6,045 bases of DNA. Origin: Streptococcus sp. A12 (GTDB taxonomy: Bacteria > Bacillota > Bacilli > Lactobacillales > Streptococcaceae). Position 1 is the stretch's first letter, and every line of letters begins with the position of its first letter. The notes under the pieces are model-generated. The model saw nothing but the letters and a program-made list of their open reading frames with translations, searched no databases and was not told the DNA's origin. A program made the position numbers and the translations under genes. Below, piece after piece: positions 1 through 5,729 of the stretch. The stretch is taken from positions 1-6,045 of the forward strand of contig NZ_CAJPOU010000070.1 of the NCBI RefSeq assembly GCF_905372335.1. The letters run 5' to 3'.

Positions 1-845
1 TCAGCTGGGAAGCCACCTTTAACGAGTTCAAGAGTTTTCTTCCCTTCCACAAAGTCCAAACCAATCGCATCTACTGGCAAGTTCACAAGGTCATTGTAGA
101 CATCACGAACATCACCAAAGTAAGTTTGGATCAAGACTTCAAGACCTTTCTTGTCAGCCAAGAGTTTGTTGTAGAGGTTCAAGAAGAGAGCTTTTTCTTC
201 AGCTGACAAATCTTTAACAAGAGCAGCTTCGTCCAATTGAATACGAGTTGCACCAAGCTCTGCCAATTTAGCAAAAACATCTTGGTAAGCAGCTACTAAG
301 CTATCCACGAAGTCTTCAGCTTTCACGCCTTCTTCGAAGTCTGATAATTGAAGGAAAGTGAATGGCCCAACCACAACCGGACGAGTGTCAAGACCCAATT
401 CTTTGGCTTCTTGGTACTCATCAAAAATCTTGTGACCAGCCAATTTGACTTCTGTTGTTTTTTCAAATTTTGGAACGATGTAGTGGTAGTTGGTGTTGAA
501 CCATTTCTTCATTGGAAGAGCACGCACATCCCCTTTTTCACCTTGGTAACCACGCGCCAAAGCAAAGTAGCGTTCAAAGTCAGACAAGTCCAAGTTTTGA
601 ACCGATGCAGGAACCACGTTGAAGAGGAAAGCGGCATCTAGGAAGTTGTCATAATGTGAAAAGTCATTTGATGGGATTTCAGTAATGCCTTTTTCTTTGA
701 CAATGTTCCAGTGTTTGGCACGCAATTCTTTTGCAGCATCCAACAAATCTTCAGCTGTAATTTCGTTTCTAAAATATTTCTCAGTTGTAAATTTTAGTTC
801 GCGGAATTCACCCAAACGAGGGAATCCGATAATTGTAGTTGACAT
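1..845 (-). CDS. metE: Cobalamin-independent methionine synthase MetE, N-terminal part (truncated by window edge)
   Basis: This enzyme (5-methyltetrahydropteroyltriglutamate-homocysteine methyltransferase) makes methionine in the cytoplasm by moving a methyl group from methyl-tetrahydrofolate polyglutamate to homocysteine without vitamin B12. Only the first 281 codons are present; the family is about 750 residues, so the window holds most of the N-terminal barrel and none of the C-terminal zinc/homocysteine site. Visible family motifs are GFPRLGEFRELK at residues 7-18, RAKHW at 42-46, the signature MKKWFNTNYHYIVP at 112-125, GPFT at 160-163 and QLDE at 203-206. The ATG at 845-843 is preceded by GGAGGA at 857-852 with a 6-nt spacer, a near-perfect ribosome binding site. 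The frame is open throughout. A MET-box-like site and an extended -10 lie upstream, fitting control by a LysR-type methionine regulator. In streptococci metF commonly follows metE, but that side is outside the window. Confidence 0.97.
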   Translation of the reverse strand, partial: MSTTIIGFPRLGEFRELKFTTEKYFRNEITAEDLLDAAKELRAKHWNIVKEKGITEIPSNDFSHYDNFLDAAFLFNVVPASVQNLDLSDFERYFALARGYQGEKGDVRALPMKKWFNTNYHYIVPKFEKTTEVKLAGHKIFDEYQEAKELGLDTRPVVVGPFTFLQLSDFEEGVKAEDFVDSLVAAYQDVFAKLAELGATRIQLDEAALVKDLSAEEKALFLNLYNKLLADKKGLEVLIQTYFGDVRDVYNDLVNLPVDAIGLDFVEGKKTLELVKGGFPA

Positions 846-876
846 GTTTTGTCCTCCAAAAATTCAAGTTGAGTCT

Positions 877-885
877 ATCTTATCA
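877..885 (-). promoter_or_regulatory. Probable metE promoter (extended -10)
   Basis: On the minus strand TGATAAGAT reads as an extended -10 element (TG at 885-884, TAAGAT at 882-877). The hexamer 17 bp upstream (905-900, TATACA) is a poor -35, which is typical of promoters that need an activator. Transcription would begin near 870, giving a leader of about 25 nt that ends in the GGAGGA ribosome binding site. This is inferred from sequence only. Confidence 0.5.
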
Positions 886-927
886 GAAGAAGCCCCTTCT
901 GTATAATTGCTTTTCAATGGTTTACGA

Positions 928-944
928 TATAGCCAGAAGCTATA
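928..944 (-). promoter_or_regulatory. MET-box-like LysR-type operator upstream of metE
   Basis: The minus strand reads TATAGCTTCTGGCTATA, an inverted repeat with perfect 6-bp arms around a 5-bp centre. The streptococcal MET box, recalled as TATAGTTtnaAACTATA and assigned to MtaR/MetR, is also 17 bp; the ten outer bases (TATAG...CTATA) all match, while four inner bases differ. The centre lies about 66 bp upstream of the predicted metE start point, where LysR-type activators usually place their recognition site. A second, overlapping palindrome (CTATAAGGTTATAG, 953-940) could extend the binding region. The regulator gene is not in the window. Confidence 0.6.
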
Positions 945-977
945 ACCTTATAGATCAAGGGTTTTCGTCGCTTGCCA

Positions 978-1006
978 TTGACCAGAACTAATAGTTCTTA
1001 TAAAAA
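978..1006 (+). promoter_or_regulatory. Possible plus-strand promoter with a 15-bp palindrome in its spacer
   Basis: TTGACC (978-983) resembles a -35 box. It is followed by AGAACTAATAGTTCT (984-998), a perfect 7+1+7 palindrome, and then directly by TATAAA (999-1004). The spacing is 15 bp to TATAAA, shorter than usual, or 17 bp to TAAAAA (1001-1006), a weaker -10. The palindrome fills the spacer, as an operator would. No protein-coding frame lies downstream, so the transcript would be a short RNA ending at the 1076-1104 hairpin. The palindrome could instead serve metE on the other strand. Confidence 0.3.
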
Positions 1007-1009
1007 ATA

Positions 1010-1104
1010 ACTATAAGGTTTCTACTAGACAGACCGAGGCCCCTCCCATTGGACAGTCCTCGTCTCCGCTAGAACAAAAAAAGAAGCTATCTGCTTCTTT
1101 TTTT
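1010..1104 (+). ncRNA. Candidate small RNA ending in the intergenic terminator
   Basis: If the promoter at 978-1006 is active, its transcript would be roughly 95 nt and would end at the hairpin with a T-run at 1076-1104. The middle can fold: CTAG at 1025-1028 pairs with CTAG at 1069-1072, and 1031-1039 pairs with 1058-1065 (eight pairs with C1035 bulged). This leaves an apical loop at 1040-1057 rich in C and containing CCCCTCCCATT. Such a loop could pair with GGAGG ribosome binding sites, a layout seen in several streptococcal small RNAs. I do not recognise it as a named family, and the CiaR direct repeat (TTTAAG-N5-TTTAAG) of the csRNAs is absent. The same hairpin could be drawn on the minus strand. 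Confidence 0.25.
1076..1104. terminator. Strong intrinsic terminator of dexB, symmetric and possibly bidirectional
   Basis: AAAAAAAGAAGC (1076-1087) and GCTTCTTTTTTT (1093-1104) form a perfect 12-bp inverted repeat around a 5-nt loop (TATCT). Read on the minus strand the stem begins 9 nt after the dexB stop codon and is followed by seven U residues, so it ends the dexB transcript before metE. The repeat also has a T-run on the plus strand and would stop transcription from the intergenic region towards dexB. Confidence 0.9.
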
Positions 1105-1112
1105 GTAGGAAC

Positions 1113-2726
1113 TTATGCTCTAGTCAATTGCACACAAAAAGCATCCCAAGGTTCCAATACTTTTGTCTGTTTGACCTGCTCTACATTGGTATTGCTAATG
1201 AGGACCTCCTGATAGTCTTCCTCCAGTTCAAAGCTCTGGACTTGACTAGACAAATTGACCACAATCAAGTAGCGTTGCTCCCCATCTACTCGTTTGTAGG
1301 CAAAGACTTGATCAGTTGTATCCACTAGCTCAAAATCTGCAGAAATCAACCAGTCTTGCTCCTTACGGAGGGCAACCAATTGTTGGTAGATATAGAAAAT
1401 GGATGAAGGATCAGCCAAAGCCGCTTCCACATTGATTTCCTGATAGTTTGGATTAACAGCTAGCCAAGGTTGACCGGTTGTAAAACCAGCCTGTGGCTGC
1501 TTGGACCACTGCATCGGAGTCCGAGCATTGTCCCGGCCAATATGTCGGATCTGGTCCATAATGGTATCTAGCTCCACTCCCTTTTCGAGGCTTTCCTTGG
1601 CGTAGTTAATAGACTCAATATCTTCGATTTCGTCTAGGCTCTTAAAAGGATAGTTGGTCATTCCAATTTCTTCCCCCTGGTAGATATAAGGTGTCCCTCT
1701 CATCAAATGAAGAAGAATGGCTAGGGCCTTAGCGGACTTCACCCGATAGACTTGGTCATCTCCCCAGGCAAAAACAATCCGAGGGAGGTCATGGTTGTTC
1801 CAAAAGAGAGAGTTCCAGCCTTCGTCCATGCCCAGCTCCGTCTGCCACTTGTTAAAGATTTCTTTCAACTTAGGAACATTGAGCTTCTTCGCATAGTGCC
1901 ATTTGGGTTGCCCCTCTTGGAAGAGAAGCCCGATGTGTTCAAATTGAAAGACCATTGACAATTCTTCATTATCAGGACCAGAGTATTGCTTGGCAATCTC
2001 AGGTGTCGCTCCCCAGGTCTCCCCGACCGTTAACAAATCCTTATCCCCGAATGTCGCTCGATTCATTTCTTTCAGATAAGGGTGGAGCATGGGACCATTG
2101 GCTACGATCTTCTGATCAGGAATTTTCCCAATCATGTCGATGACATCCATCCGAAAACCACCGATCCCCTTGTCTATCCAAAAGTTCATCATGTCATAAA
2201 TCTTCTGCCGAAGGGTCTCATTTTCCCAATTCAGGTCCGGTTGCTTCTTACTAAAGAAGTGCAAATAATATTGCTGGGAAGCCGGATCAAATTCCCAAGC
2301 TGAACCACTGAAGGTAGAGACAAGATCATTGGGTTGGTCCCTCCAAATATAGTAGTCCCGCTCTGGACTGTTTGGATTTTCCTTGGCTTCGATAAACCAA
2401 GCATGCTCATCAGATGTATGGTTGACCACCAAATCCATGATCGTTTTAATACCGCGCTTTTGCCCCTCCGCAATCAATGTTTCCATATCTTCCATGGTGC
2501 CAAAGATGGAAGCAATAGCCTCATAATCAGATATATCGTAGCCATTATCATCCATAGGGCTTTGGTAGACAGGAGACAGCCAAATAGCCGTAATGCCTAA
2601 CTTCTCCAAATAATCCAGTTTACTGATGATCCCCTTGAGGTCACCGATTCCATCTCCATTGCTATCTAAAAAACTCTTGGGATAGATTTGATAAATCACA
2701 GCATCATGCCACCATTTTTTCTTCAT
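1113..2726 (-). CDS. dexB: Glucan 1,6-alpha-glucosidase (dextran glucosidase), GH13
   Basis: DexB is an exo-acting enzyme that removes glucose from the non-reducing end of isomalto-oligosaccharides and short dextrans, probably inside the cell since no signal peptide is seen. The 537 residues match the family length. The GH13 barrel shows a calcium-type loop DSNGDGIGD at 21-29, region I DLVVNH at 98-103, the oligo-1,6-glucosidase marker QPDLN at 162-166, region II GFRMDV with nucleophile D194, acid/base E236 in VGETWG, and H312-D313 in region IV NNHDLP. Val195 next to the nucleophile is the residue linked to alpha-1,6 rather than alpha-1,4 specificity. The catalytic numbering agrees with what I recall for S. 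mutans DexB. The ATG at 2726-2724 has AAGGAGA at 2738-2732. It has its own promoter, a cre-like operator and a terminator, so it is probably monocistronic. No sugar transporter is adjacent. A close alternative is trehalose-6-phosphate hydrolase or oligo-1,6-glucosidase. Confidence 0.94.
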   Translation of the reverse strand: MKKKWWHDAVIYQIYPKSFLDSNGDGIGDLKGIISKLDYLEKLGITAIWLSPVYQSPMDDNGYDISDYEAIASIFGTMEDMETLIAEGQKRGIKTIMDLVVNHTSDEHAWFIEAKENPNSPERDYYIWRDQPNDLVSTFSGSAWEFDPASQQYYLHFFSKKQPDLNWENETLRQKIYDMMNFWIDKGIGGFRMDVIDMIGKIPDQKIVANGPMLHPYLKEMNRATFGDKDLLTVGETWGATPEIAKQYSGPDNEELSMVFQFEHIGLLFQEGQPKWHYAKKLNVPKLKEIFNKWQTELGMDEGWNSLFWNNHDLPRIVFAWGDDQVYRVKSAKALAILLHLMRGTPYIYQGEEIGMTNYPFKSLDEIEDIESINYAKESLEKGVELDTIMDQIRHIGRDNARTPMQWSKQPQAGFTTGQPWLAVNPNYQEINVEAALADPSSIFYIYQQLVALRKEQDWLISADFELVDTTDQVFAYKRVDGEQRYLIVVNLSSQVQSFELEEDYQEVLISNTNVEQVKQTKVLEPWDAFCVQLTRA

Positions 2727-2750
2727 GCGCTTCTCCTTTTTGACTTTACT

Positions 2751-2764
2751 TGTAATCCCTTACA
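2751..2764. promoter_or_regulatory. cre-like operator (probable CcpA site) at the dexB transcription start
   Basis: TGTAATCCCTTACA is a 5-bp inverted repeat with a 4-bp centre. Against the 14-bp catabolite-responsive consensus TGWNANCGNTNWCA it differs only at the G of the central CG, and the same holds on the other strand. It spans the predicted dexB start point and touches the -10, a position where bound CcpA would repress. Glucose repression of a dextran-degrading enzyme makes biological sense. The missing central CG lowers confidence. Confidence 0.5.
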
Positions 2765-2792
2765 TCATAACCAAACTTGAAAAGAATTGCAA
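2764..2792 (-). promoter_or_regulatory. dexB promoter
   Basis: On the minus strand TTGCAA (2792-2787) and TATGAT (2769-2764) are separated by exactly 17 bp, close to the vegetative sigma-factor consensus. The predicted start point near 2757 gives a leader of about 30 nt. This promoter follows the hairpin that ends the upstream acyltransferase gene, so dexB need not depend on readthrough. Confidence 0.75.
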
Positions 2793-2826
2793 CTCTTAGT
2801 GGATCTATCCTTCTCCCTTAAAATAG

Positions 2827-2856
2827 AAAAGAAAGTCTCTTTAGAGACTTTCTTTT
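2827..2856. terminator. Terminator overlapping the end of the acyltransferase gene
   Basis: AAAAGAAAGTCTCT (2827-2840) is the exact reverse complement of 2843-2856, giving a hairpin of 12-14 bp with a small loop. On the minus strand the 5' arm is made of the final acyltransferase codons (K-E-S-L), and the TAA stop (2843-2841) sits in the loop region. The tract that follows (TTTTCTATTTT) is moderately U-rich. T-rich sequence also follows on the plus strand, so it may work in both directions. Confidence 0.8.
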
Positions 2857-3881
2857 TCAAGACTTCTGTTTTTCTTTTCTTTTTGCCAATTGTGATAAGA
2901 GAGCATGGCCAATCCAAAGAGATGACTGCCAAACAAAGCCGTTACAAAAATCAGCTTGCCCCTATCTGGATAAGTGAGTGGGAGAGTTCTAAAGCCATAG
3001 CGCGCCAACTCGATAAAGATCGGATGCGAAAAGTAAAGGGCTATACTCATCTGCTTTAAATACTGTAAATCATAGCTTTTCAAAAAAGACGATCGTAGGC
3101 AGGCATTGACAAAATAAACGGTCACAACAGGAAGGAGAAAGAAAAAGTTCTTATCGATTCCTTCATGTTGGAAAATGATGATACCTTCTAGGCAGAGCAA
3201 ACCAAAGGCAAGAGCTAGCTTTTGCCAACGGTGAATGCTAAAAGTTTGTGCATGAAAATGATCATACAGATAGTATCCCATATAGATAAAAATGGGCGTG
3301 TAAAAGAGACCATTTCGCGCTGTAAAAAATAAATTGCTGTAGAGCTGGTAACCCTTGAGAAGACTTGTAGTGTCCAGATAAGCTGAATAGGTCTCGATCA
3401 AACCCCAGCAGTATAGAAGAAAGGTGATCACCCCCGTCCAAACCATACCTAGGCGTTTGACCAATTGATTGACCAAAAACAAGCCCAGCAAAAAGGCTGG
3501 GATATACCAGAGTTGGTAGCACATTCCCAGATAGAGAAGAGCAATCAGAACGCCTGCTGGAAAGAGATAGACAGGGAGATGGAGACTAGAAAAAAAGACC
3601 CAGGCATAGGGAAGATAGACACAACTCCAAAATAAATAGGTTTTTACGATTTTGACCAGATAGGCCTTCATTTTCCTTGCATCTCTTAGTGATGGCTTGA
3701 GGAAAAAGCTGGCACAGACGATAAAAAATGGCACCGCTAGCCGTCCAAGGATACTCTTGAGGCCAAAATGCACTGGCTCATAGGAAGTTAAGCGACCACT
3801 ATGCACCAAAATCACTGCAATCGCAAAGAGGTATTGAAAAAGACTAATACTGGAAGTGTTATAGAGGGAATTCTTTTTCAT
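2841..3881 (-). CDS. Acyltransferase-3 family integral membrane protein
   Basis: The 346-residue product is almost entirely hydrophobic, with about ten likely membrane spans and a short basic C-terminal tail (EKKNRSLEK). Features of the acyltransferase-3 fold are the conserved histidine in the first helix (ILVHSGR, H27), RLAVPFFIVCASFFL at 47-61, QLWYIPAFLLG at 123-133, and YFSHPIFIEL at 283-292 near the end. Members transfer acyl groups, often acetyl, to sugars of cell-surface polymers or to other carriers across the membrane. It lacks the extracellular SGNH domain of OatA-type peptidoglycan O-acetyltransferases, so it resembles the stand-alone capsule or glycan acylases. The substrate cannot be told: no glycan gene cluster is adjacent. 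The ATG at 3881-3879 follows AAGGAG at 3894-3889 with a 7-nt spacer. It is transcribed alone and diverges from pabBC. Confidence 0.82.
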   Translation of the reverse strand: MKKNSLYNTSSISLFQYLFAIAVILVHSGRLTSYEPVHFGLKSILGRLAVPFFIVCASFFLKPSLRDARKMKAYLVKIVKTYLFWSCVYLPYAWVFFSSLHLPVYLFPAGVLIALLYLGMCYQLWYIPAFLLGLFLVNQLVKRLGMVWTGVITFLLYCWGLIETYSAYLDTTSLLKGYQLYSNLFFTARNGLFYTPIFIYMGYYLYDHFHAQTFSIHRWQKLALAFGLLCLEGIIIFQHEGIDKNFFFLLPVVTVYFVNACLRSSFLKSYDLQYLKQMSIALYFSHPIFIELARYGFRTLPLTYPDRGKLIFVTALFGSHLFGLAMLSYHNWQKEKKNRSLEKESL

Positions 3882-3917
3882 GATCCTACTCCTTCGCCAA
3901 ATGCAGATTCTATGGTT

Positions 3918-3946
3918 ATTTTAGCATGAAAGAGAGGACCAAGCAA
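3918..3946 (-). promoter_or_regulatory. Promoter of the acyltransferase gene
   Basis: On the minus strand TTGCTT (3946-3941) and TAAAAT (3923-3918) are 17 bp apart, and TG at 3926-3925 makes an extended -10 (TGCTAAAAT). The start point near 3911 gives a leader of about 30 nt before the ATG. The -35 overlaps the palindrome at 3943-3957. Confidence 0.7.
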
Positions 3947-3957
3947 GGAATCCTTGC
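3943..3957. promoter_or_regulatory. Perfect 15-bp palindrome between divergent promoters (possible operator)
   Basis: GCAAGGAATCCTTGC is a perfect 7+1+7 inverted repeat. It covers four bases of the -35 box of the acyltransferase promoter and lies about 30 bp upstream of the pabBC extended -10. Placement fits a repressor of the acyltransferase gene or a shared regulator. I do not recognise the motif. It is short and without a T-run, so a terminator is unlikely. Confidence 0.4.
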
Positions 3958-3986
3958 CTCCTTATCTACCTTTTTTCCTCTATTTT

Positions 3987-3995
3987 TGATATACT
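3987..3995 (+). promoter_or_regulatory. pabBC promoter (extended -10) abutting the start codon
   Basis: TGATATACT is an extended -10 (TG, one base, TATACT at 3990-3995). No good -35 is seen (TACCTT at 3967-3972, 17-bp spacing), which extended -10 promoters tolerate. The expected start point, about 7 nt past the -10, is 4002, the A of the pabBC ATG. This predicts an mRNA with essentially no leader. Confidence 0.65.
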
Positions 3996-4001
3996 CAAAG
4001 C

Positions 4002-5729
4002 ATGCATAAACAAACGATTATTGATTTTAAAGAGCTTGGATTGCGATACCTTTTCACCAAGCCACTAAAGGAATTAAAAACAAGAGACCTCGACCAAGTA
4101 GAGACTCTTCTGAGAGAGGTAGAAGCCTATCAGGAGGCTGGTTATTATGCCGTAGGCTATGTCAGCTATGAAGCCGCTCCTGCTTTTGAGAAAAAATTAG
4201 CCGTCCACCCAGCACCTCTCATGGGAGAATACCTCCTTTATTTCACCATCCACGAGAAAGTAGAAACCCTTCCTTTCCCAGAGGACTACGAGGCATTGGA
4301 TCTTCCAGCCAATTGGCAGGAAGAGGTAGAGGCGCCTGCTTATCGAAAAGCTATCGAGACCATCCAGCACCACATCCGTCAAGGGGATACCTATCAGGTC
4401 AACTACACCGTCCAGCTTTCTCAAGAGCTAGAGGCTGATCCTTTGGCCATCTACAATCGCTTGGTGGTGGAGCAAAAGGCCCATTACAATGCCTTCATCC
4501 AGCACAATGATGTGTCCATCCTCTCTATTAGTCCTGAGCTCTTTTTTGAACAAGATGACAGGCTACTAATCACCCGCCCTATGAAAGGGACGACTCGTCG
4601 TGGTCTCACCAACCAAGCCGACCTCAAGGAAGCCACTTGGCTAGAAGCCGATCCCAAAAATCGAGCAGAAAACATGATGATTGTCGATCTCCTCCGCAAT
4701 GACATGAACCGGATTTCGGAAATTGGAAGTGAGCAGGTGGCCCATCTCTGCCAGGTTGAGCAATACTCTACTGTTTGGCAGATGACCTCAACCATTGAAA
4801 GTCGCTTACGTCCCGAAGTCGACCTAGTCCAAACCTTCCAGGCCCTCTTTCCTTGCGGTTCCATCACAGGGGCACCGAAGATTTCCACTATGGAAATTAT
4901 TCAACAGACAGAGGTTGCTCCTCGTGGCGTCTACTGTGGAACGATTGGTATTCTTCTTCCAAAAGGCAAACGAATTTTTAATGTGGCCATTCGAACCCTT
5001 CAAATGCTGGGTAATCAATCCATCTATGGCGTAGGTGGAGGCATCACTTGGGACAGCAAATGGGAAAGTGAATACCAGGAGACCAAGCAAAAGTCTGCTG
5101 TCCTCTACCGACAAGAGCCTCGTTTTGACCTCTTGACAACTGGTCGTATCCACCAAGGAGAGTTGACCTTCCTGGAGCAACACCTGACCCGTTTGAGAGA
5201 GGCCAGTCGCTACTTTGCCTATCCTTATGATGAAGCAAAACTCCTGAAAAAACTTCAAGAAGAGCTTGCCCATTTGGATCCTAGCCTTGACTATCGTTGC
5301 CGCATTGCCTTGCAAAAAAACGGGTCCTTCCAGCTGGCTATCGCCGAGCTGAAGGACTTGCCAGCTAGCTATCTGCAAGCTCAACTAAGAAAACAAACTG
5401 CTCCATTAGACCGACCTTTTACCTATTTCAAAACGAGTCAGAGAGACCATCTCAGCCAGTCAGAACAGGAGCAGATCTACTATTTAGAAGACGGGACCTT
5501 GCTAGAGACGACCATCGGAAATCTCATCCTTGAGATTGACGGCAATCTCTATACCCCTCCAGCTCACCTCCCTATCCTCGACGGGATTTACCGCCGCTAT
5601 CTCTTAGAAACTGGACAAGTAGAGGAAAAACTGTTAACGCTGAAGGATTTAGAAGTCGCTGACCAAGTCTATGCCTGCAATGCCCTGCGTGGCCTATATG
5701 CACTCAATCTTCAAAGAAAGGACTCATAA
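4002..5729 (+). CDS. pabB: Fused aminodeoxychorismate synthase component I and aminodeoxychorismate lyase (PabB-PabC)
   Basis: This cytoplasmic protein makes p-aminobenzoate for folate synthesis. Residues 1 to about 365 form the chorismate-binding PabB domain, which adds ammonia (supplied by PabA, not in this window) to chorismate. Motifs are GDTYQVNYT at 128-136, TRPMKGT at 191-197, ENMMIVDLLRND at 223-234, GSITGAPK at 286-293 and GVGGGITWDS at 343-352. Lys195 in PxKGT is the PabB-type active-site lysine; anthranilate synthases have Ala there. Residues from about 375 to 575 form a PLP fold-type IV lyase like PabC, with probable PLP lysine K477 (YFKTSQR), ETTIGNL at 502-508 and PILDGIYR at 524-531, and would release pyruvate to give p-aminobenzoate. 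Such fusions are known in streptococci. The ATG at 4002 is the only plausible start: an in-frame TGA lies at 3987-3989 and the next Met is residue 74. No ribosome binding site precedes it. The downstream hydrolase overlaps its stop. Confidence 0.95.
   Translation: MHKQTIIDFKELGLRYLFTKPLKELKTRDLDQVETLLREVEAYQEAGYYAVGYVSYEAAPAFEKKLAVHPAPLMGEYLLYFTIHEKVETLPFPEDYEALDLPANWQEEVEAPAYRKAIETIQHHIRQGDTYQVNYTVQLSQELEADPLAIYNRLVVEQKAHYNAFIQHNDVSILSISPELFFEQDDRLLITRPMKGTTRRGLTNQADLKEATWLEADPKNRAENMMIVDLLRNDMNRISEIGSEQVAHLCQVEQYSTVWQMTSTIESRLRPEVDLVQTFQALFPCGSITGAPKISTMEIIQQTEVAPRGVYCGTIGILLPKGKRIFNVAIRTLQMLGNQSIYGVGGGITWDSKWESEYQETKQKSAVLYRQEPRFDLLTTGRIHQGELTFLEQHLTRLREASRYFAYPYDEAKLLKKLQEELAHLDPSLDYRCRIALQKNGSFQLAIAELKDLPASYLQAQLRKQTAPLDRPFTYFKTSQRDHLSQSEQEQIYYLEDGTLLETTIGNLILEIDGNLYTPPAHLPILDGIYRRYLLETGQVEEKLLTLKDLEVADQVYACNALRGLYALNLQRKDS

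Noticed and set aside
348..906. Open plus-strand frames at 348-641 and 685-906
   Set aside because: They lie opposite metE, whose minus-strand frame is open and shows clear family motifs. The plus-strand translations have no recognisable domains and are antisense shadows.
1010..1104. Assignment of the candidate small RNA to the CiaR-controlled csRNA family
   Set aside because: The C-rich loop and terminator look similar in outline, but the TTTAAG-N5-TTTAAG CiaR repeat is missing upstream, so no family name is given.
870..1112. A known riboswitch or T-box leader controlling metE
   Set aside because: I could not find a T-box consensus or the conserved cores of the SAM riboswitch classes. The predicted metE leader of about 25 nt is too short for one, and a LysR-type site explains the position better.
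2231..2473. An 80-codon open frame on the minus strand inside dexB in another frame
   Set aside because: dexB encodes the complete GH13 family motifs across this stretch. The alternative product has no family features.
4484..5384. Long minus-strand frames opposite pabBC (134 and 186 codons)
   Set aside because: They arise from the codon pattern of pabBC, lack recognised domains, and the opposite strand has continuous PabB and PabC motifs.
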